Part shown: positions 61,676-64,000 of the stretch, piece after piece
How positions within the stretch are numbered: position 1 is the first letter of the stretch
Layout of the letters: each line of letters begins with the position of its first letter
Assembly (NCBI RefSeq): GCF_030409505.1
Contig: NZ_JAUFPZ010000002.1
Location: forward strand, 62,001-126,000
Reading direction: 5' to 3'
Length of the DNA stretch: 64,000 bases
Source of the DNA: Zunongwangia endophytica
GTDB lineage: Bacteria > Bacteroidota > Bacteroidia > Flavobacteriales > Flavobacteriaceae
The notes under the pieces: model-generated
The model's database searches: none
What the model saw: the letters and a program-made list of their open reading frames with translations, nothing else
Told to the model about the DNA's origin: nothing
Translations under genes and position numbers: made by a program

Positions 61676-64000
61676 TTAAAACATTCCGCCGCCTTGGGCT
61701 TCATCGTTATCTCTTTGTTTCCTTTTTAATTTCTTAGCATTATTACCTCCAAAACGATAGCTAAATCCTACATATACGTTTTGAAATTCACTTTTAAAAA
61801 CTCCGTTTTGTTCGTAAGGTCTGGTAGTGCTAAACTTATATTCTTGTGTTCCAAAAACGTCATTGAAGTTTAAACTAACGGTAGCTTTGTTATCCAAAAA
61901 CGAATAGCGCCCGCCAATATTCGCAAAAAATACATCTTCATTTTTAAACTGAAGTTCCTGGCTTGGTCCTCGGTAAAAACCGAATAACTGCAAAGTCAAA
62001 TCTTCGGTGACAGAAAAGCTATTATTGATTCTTGCAGTGTATACAGTATTATCTACTTCAACAAAATCACTTCCTACAACACCACTTTGGGTTTGTTGGT
62101 ACAATTCAAAACTTCCGTTAGCGCTCCACCATTCAGTAAATTTATAGTTAGAAGATAATTCAACACCATAAGCATTTGTGTCATCAAAATTGGCAAAGGA
62201 AATAAAAAGGCTCGCGGGATCTGATGGATCTTCTTCGATTAACTGATTAATGTTATCATTAATATTTCTGAAGAAAACACCTCCTGTAAAACTTCCGTTT
62301 TTAAGATTTCTGGTATAATTGAATTCTATAGAATTAGTAAACTGTGGTTGTAAATCTGGATTTCCTAATACCGTAATTGTTGGAGTGCTTATCTGTCTAA
62401 CAGGACTTATCTGACTTAAACTGGGACGATCAATTCTTCGGCTATAACTTACCTGATAGGTATTTTTCTCGTTTGGAGTATAATTGAAATAACCGGAAGG
62501 ATATAGCGTAATATAATCGTCGCTAAAAATATTTTCACCATATACTTCAGCATCAATATCAAAGTGCTCCAGACGTGCTCCTATTTGGTATGAAAATTTC
62601 TCGTAGGTTTGCCCAAAGGTGCTATAAAGCGAATAGATATTACGTTCGTAGTTGTAATCAGAGTCCTGCGCTAATGGATTGTTGGTATTATAATCTTGTT
62701 CGTTATTTAAGATTCTTGCCTCGGCGCCTGCTTCAAATTTAGATCGCTCTCCAATCGGTAAGGTGTAATCTATATTTGTTATTAAAGTTCCTCTTTCTTC
62801 ATTTACATCTTCAGTATAAGAATTAAAAGAAGCATTTTCGCTGAAATTGGCAGTGAAATCTTCATCACCGTCATAATCATTATAATCTGCTTCAAATAGA
62901 ATTTCGTGACCTTCTTTAGCAAACAAATGTTTAAATGCGAAATTGTAAGTAGCATTATTACTTTCAAAATCAATGTTCAGAAATTGGTCAAAATTGTTTG
63001 AAGGAGTATTTAGATAAATTGCGCTTACTGTCGCATCTAACCCACCATCAAAAATGTTTTGATTAGTATAGAAGCTAAAAGTATTATTATCGTCTAAGAA
63101 ATAATCTATACCAACTTTATAAATATAGGAATTGTTATTATTCAGCATATCCAGATTTTGCTTCGCGTCTCTTCCTACCAAATTGATATTATTTATATTT
63201 TGGCGTTTTCCGAAATTGCTTCCTAGGTTGGCATAGAAATTAAATTTTCCCTGGCGATAGTTAAGATCCAAAGAACCATTTACACGTGCATTTTCGCCAT
63301 AAGTGAGTCCGGTGTTTAAATTTCCGTTGAATCCGTTATTCGCATTTTTATGCAGAACAATATTTATAATTCCGCTCATACCCTCAGGGTTGTATTTTGC
63401 TGAAGGATTAGTAATTAGTTCAATTTTTTTGATTGAAGTAGAAGGGATCTGCTTTAATAATTGCGCAGGATCCATATTTGTTGGTTTGCCGTCAATTAAA
63501 ATTCGCACATTAGAATTTCCTCGAAGCGCAATGTTACCATCTTGATCTACATTAACCGATGGCACATTATTCATAATTTCTGAAGCTGTTGCACCGGTTG
63601 TGGTTAGATCTTTGCCTACATTAATAATCTTACGATCAATTCGCTGTTCGATTGTAGAGCGTTCGGCAACTACGGTGACTTCATCCATTTCAGCAACAGA
63701 AGGATCAAGGTTAATGACTCCCAAATCCATTGCTCCGGAATTTCGCGTAATTTCAATTTCCTTTGAGAATTTGTTGTAACCGATAAATTGAATGCCTAGC
63801 GTATAATTCCCCGGTTTTACTTTTTTGATGATGAATGACCCGTCTTCTTCAGAAGTTGTACCTGTGATGATGTTGCCTTCAGTATCTTGCAAGCTAATAG
63901 TCGCATAAGGAACAGGTTCCTGCAATTGACTATCCATGATTTTCCCGGAAATTCTAGCGAATGGTTCGATCATTGCAACAGAATTGAAACTGGTAAAGGC
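61676..64000 (-). CDS. TonB-dependent receptor family outer membrane protein, 5' end beyond window
   Basis: At least 774 residues. The reading frame stays open to base 64000; the residues before the Met at 63973 (AFTSFNSVA) look like the end of a signal peptide, so the real start lies outside. Domains: carboxypeptidase-regulatory-like (CarboxypepD_reg, about 1-90: ISGKIMDSQLQEPVPYATI), a TonB plug (GATASEIMNNVPSVNVDQDGN and RGNSNVRILIDGKPTN) and a 22-strand type barrel of the outer-membrane-beta-barrel family PF14905. It ends KRKQRDNDEAQGGGMF. No SusD-like gene is present beside it. The substrate is unknown. Confidence 0.92.
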   Translation of the reverse strand, partial: AFTSFNSVAMIEPFARISGKIMDSQLQEPVPYATISLQDTEGNIITGTTSEEDGSFIIKKVKPGNYTLGIQFIGYNKFSKEIEITRNSGAMDLGVINLDPSVAEMDEVTVVAERSTIEQRIDRKIINVGKDLTTTGATASEIMNNVPSVNVDQDGNIALRGNSNVRILIDGKPTNMDPAQLLKQIPSTSIKKIELITNPSAKYNPEGMSGIINIVLHKNANNGFNGNLNTGLTYGENARVNGSLDLNYRQGKFNFYANLGSNFGKRQNINNINLVGRDAKQNLDMLNNNNSYIYKVGIDYFLDDNNTFSFYTNQNIFDGGLDATVSAIYLNTPSNNFDQFLNIDFESNNATYNFAFKHLFAKEGHEILFEADYNDYDGDEDFTANFSENASFNSYTEDVNEERGTLITNIDYTLPIGERSKFEAGAEARILNNEQDYNTNNPLAQDSDYNYERNIYSLYSTFGQTYEKFSYQIGARLEHFDIDAEVYGENIFSDDYITLYPSGYFNYTPNEKNTYQVSYSRRIDRPSLSQISPVRQISTPTITVLGNPDLQPQFTNSIEFNYTRNLKNGSFTGGVFFRNINDNINQLIEEDPSDPASLFISFANFDDTNAYGVELSSNYKFTEWWSANGSFELYQQTQSGVVGSDFVEVDNTVYTARINNSFSVTEDLTLQLFGFYRGPSQELQFKNEDVFFANIGGRYSFLDNKATVSLNFNDVFGTQEYKFSTTRPYEQNGVFKSEFQNVYVGFSYRFGGNNAKKLKRKQRDNDEAQGGGMF

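Overview
The window is an AT-rich, densely coded stretch of chromosome from a Bacteroidota member, most likely a marine or sediment Flavobacteriaceae. The evidence is a type B T9SS-sorted surface protein, many small lipoproteins of flavobacterial DUF families (DUF4920, DUF5606, DUF6268, DUF6503), a bacillithiol-type YtxJ protein, and repeated use of the Bacteroidota promoter -7 element TAnnTTTG. Nearly everything is housekeeping or core-accessory. I see no tRNA, rRNA operon, CRISPR array, insertion sequence or prophage.

Layout. 1-2.5 kb: glnK-amtB nitrogen sensing and ammonium uptake, the fluoride channel gene crcB and an overlapping SRPBCC/GyrI-like gene. 2.6-8.3 kb: a MazG-like pyrophosphohydrolase, a BamA-like outer membrane protein, ilvE, a DUF4920 lipoprotein, mnmD with a TTG start, and a TIGR01777 epimerase. 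8.4-11.8 kb: YceI lipoprotein, grpE, a dnaJ broken by one missing base, a candidate small RNA, and a fasciclin protein. 11.9-17.1 kb: one + strand run of ABC ATPase, ABC permease, MscS channel, DUF6268 barrel and an NtrC-like regulator without a DNA-binding domain. 17.2-24.9 kb: a secreted tail-fibre-like protein, uvrB, a type B T9SS protein and a second ABC-2 exporter. 25.2-31.4 kb: an uncharacterised conserved protein with a kinase-like catalytic-loop pattern, NdpA, a PRiA4-ORF3-like protein, heme A synthase, a CCA/poly(A) polymerase and TsaC. 31.5-38.5 kb: an orphan lipoprotein and an envelope-glycan block (GT2, GT4, WaaP-like kinase, CDP-glycerol transferase-like, GT9) leading into dapD. 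38.6-43.5 kb: ruvX, def, DUF5606, smpB and small lipoproteins. 43.7-53.5 kb: succinate-semialdehyde dehydrogenase, a SixA-like phosphatase, a phytase-like esterase, csbD, clpB, ytxJ, fahA and glyA. 53.5-64 kb: an ECF sigma factor with an overlapping membrane gene, a thioesterase, a glutaminyl cyclase, the SRP RNA gene ffs, an SDR, a transaldolase, a CxxC-less thioredoxin-like lipoprotein, an ABC-F protein with complementary degenerate ATP sites, and a TonB-dependent receptor running off the end.

Most convergent gene pairs are separated by strong hairpin terminators, many of them usable in both directions. Several genes have a TATCTTTG- or TATTTTTG-type -7 box whose TTG mimics an upstream start codon; those starts were moved to the downstream ATG. 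The observations most worth following are the dnaJ frameshift, the candidate small RNA after it, the asymmetric ABC-F, the regulator lacking an HTH, and the kinase-like orphan at 25.2 kb. No clear new multi-gene defence or metabolic system was found.
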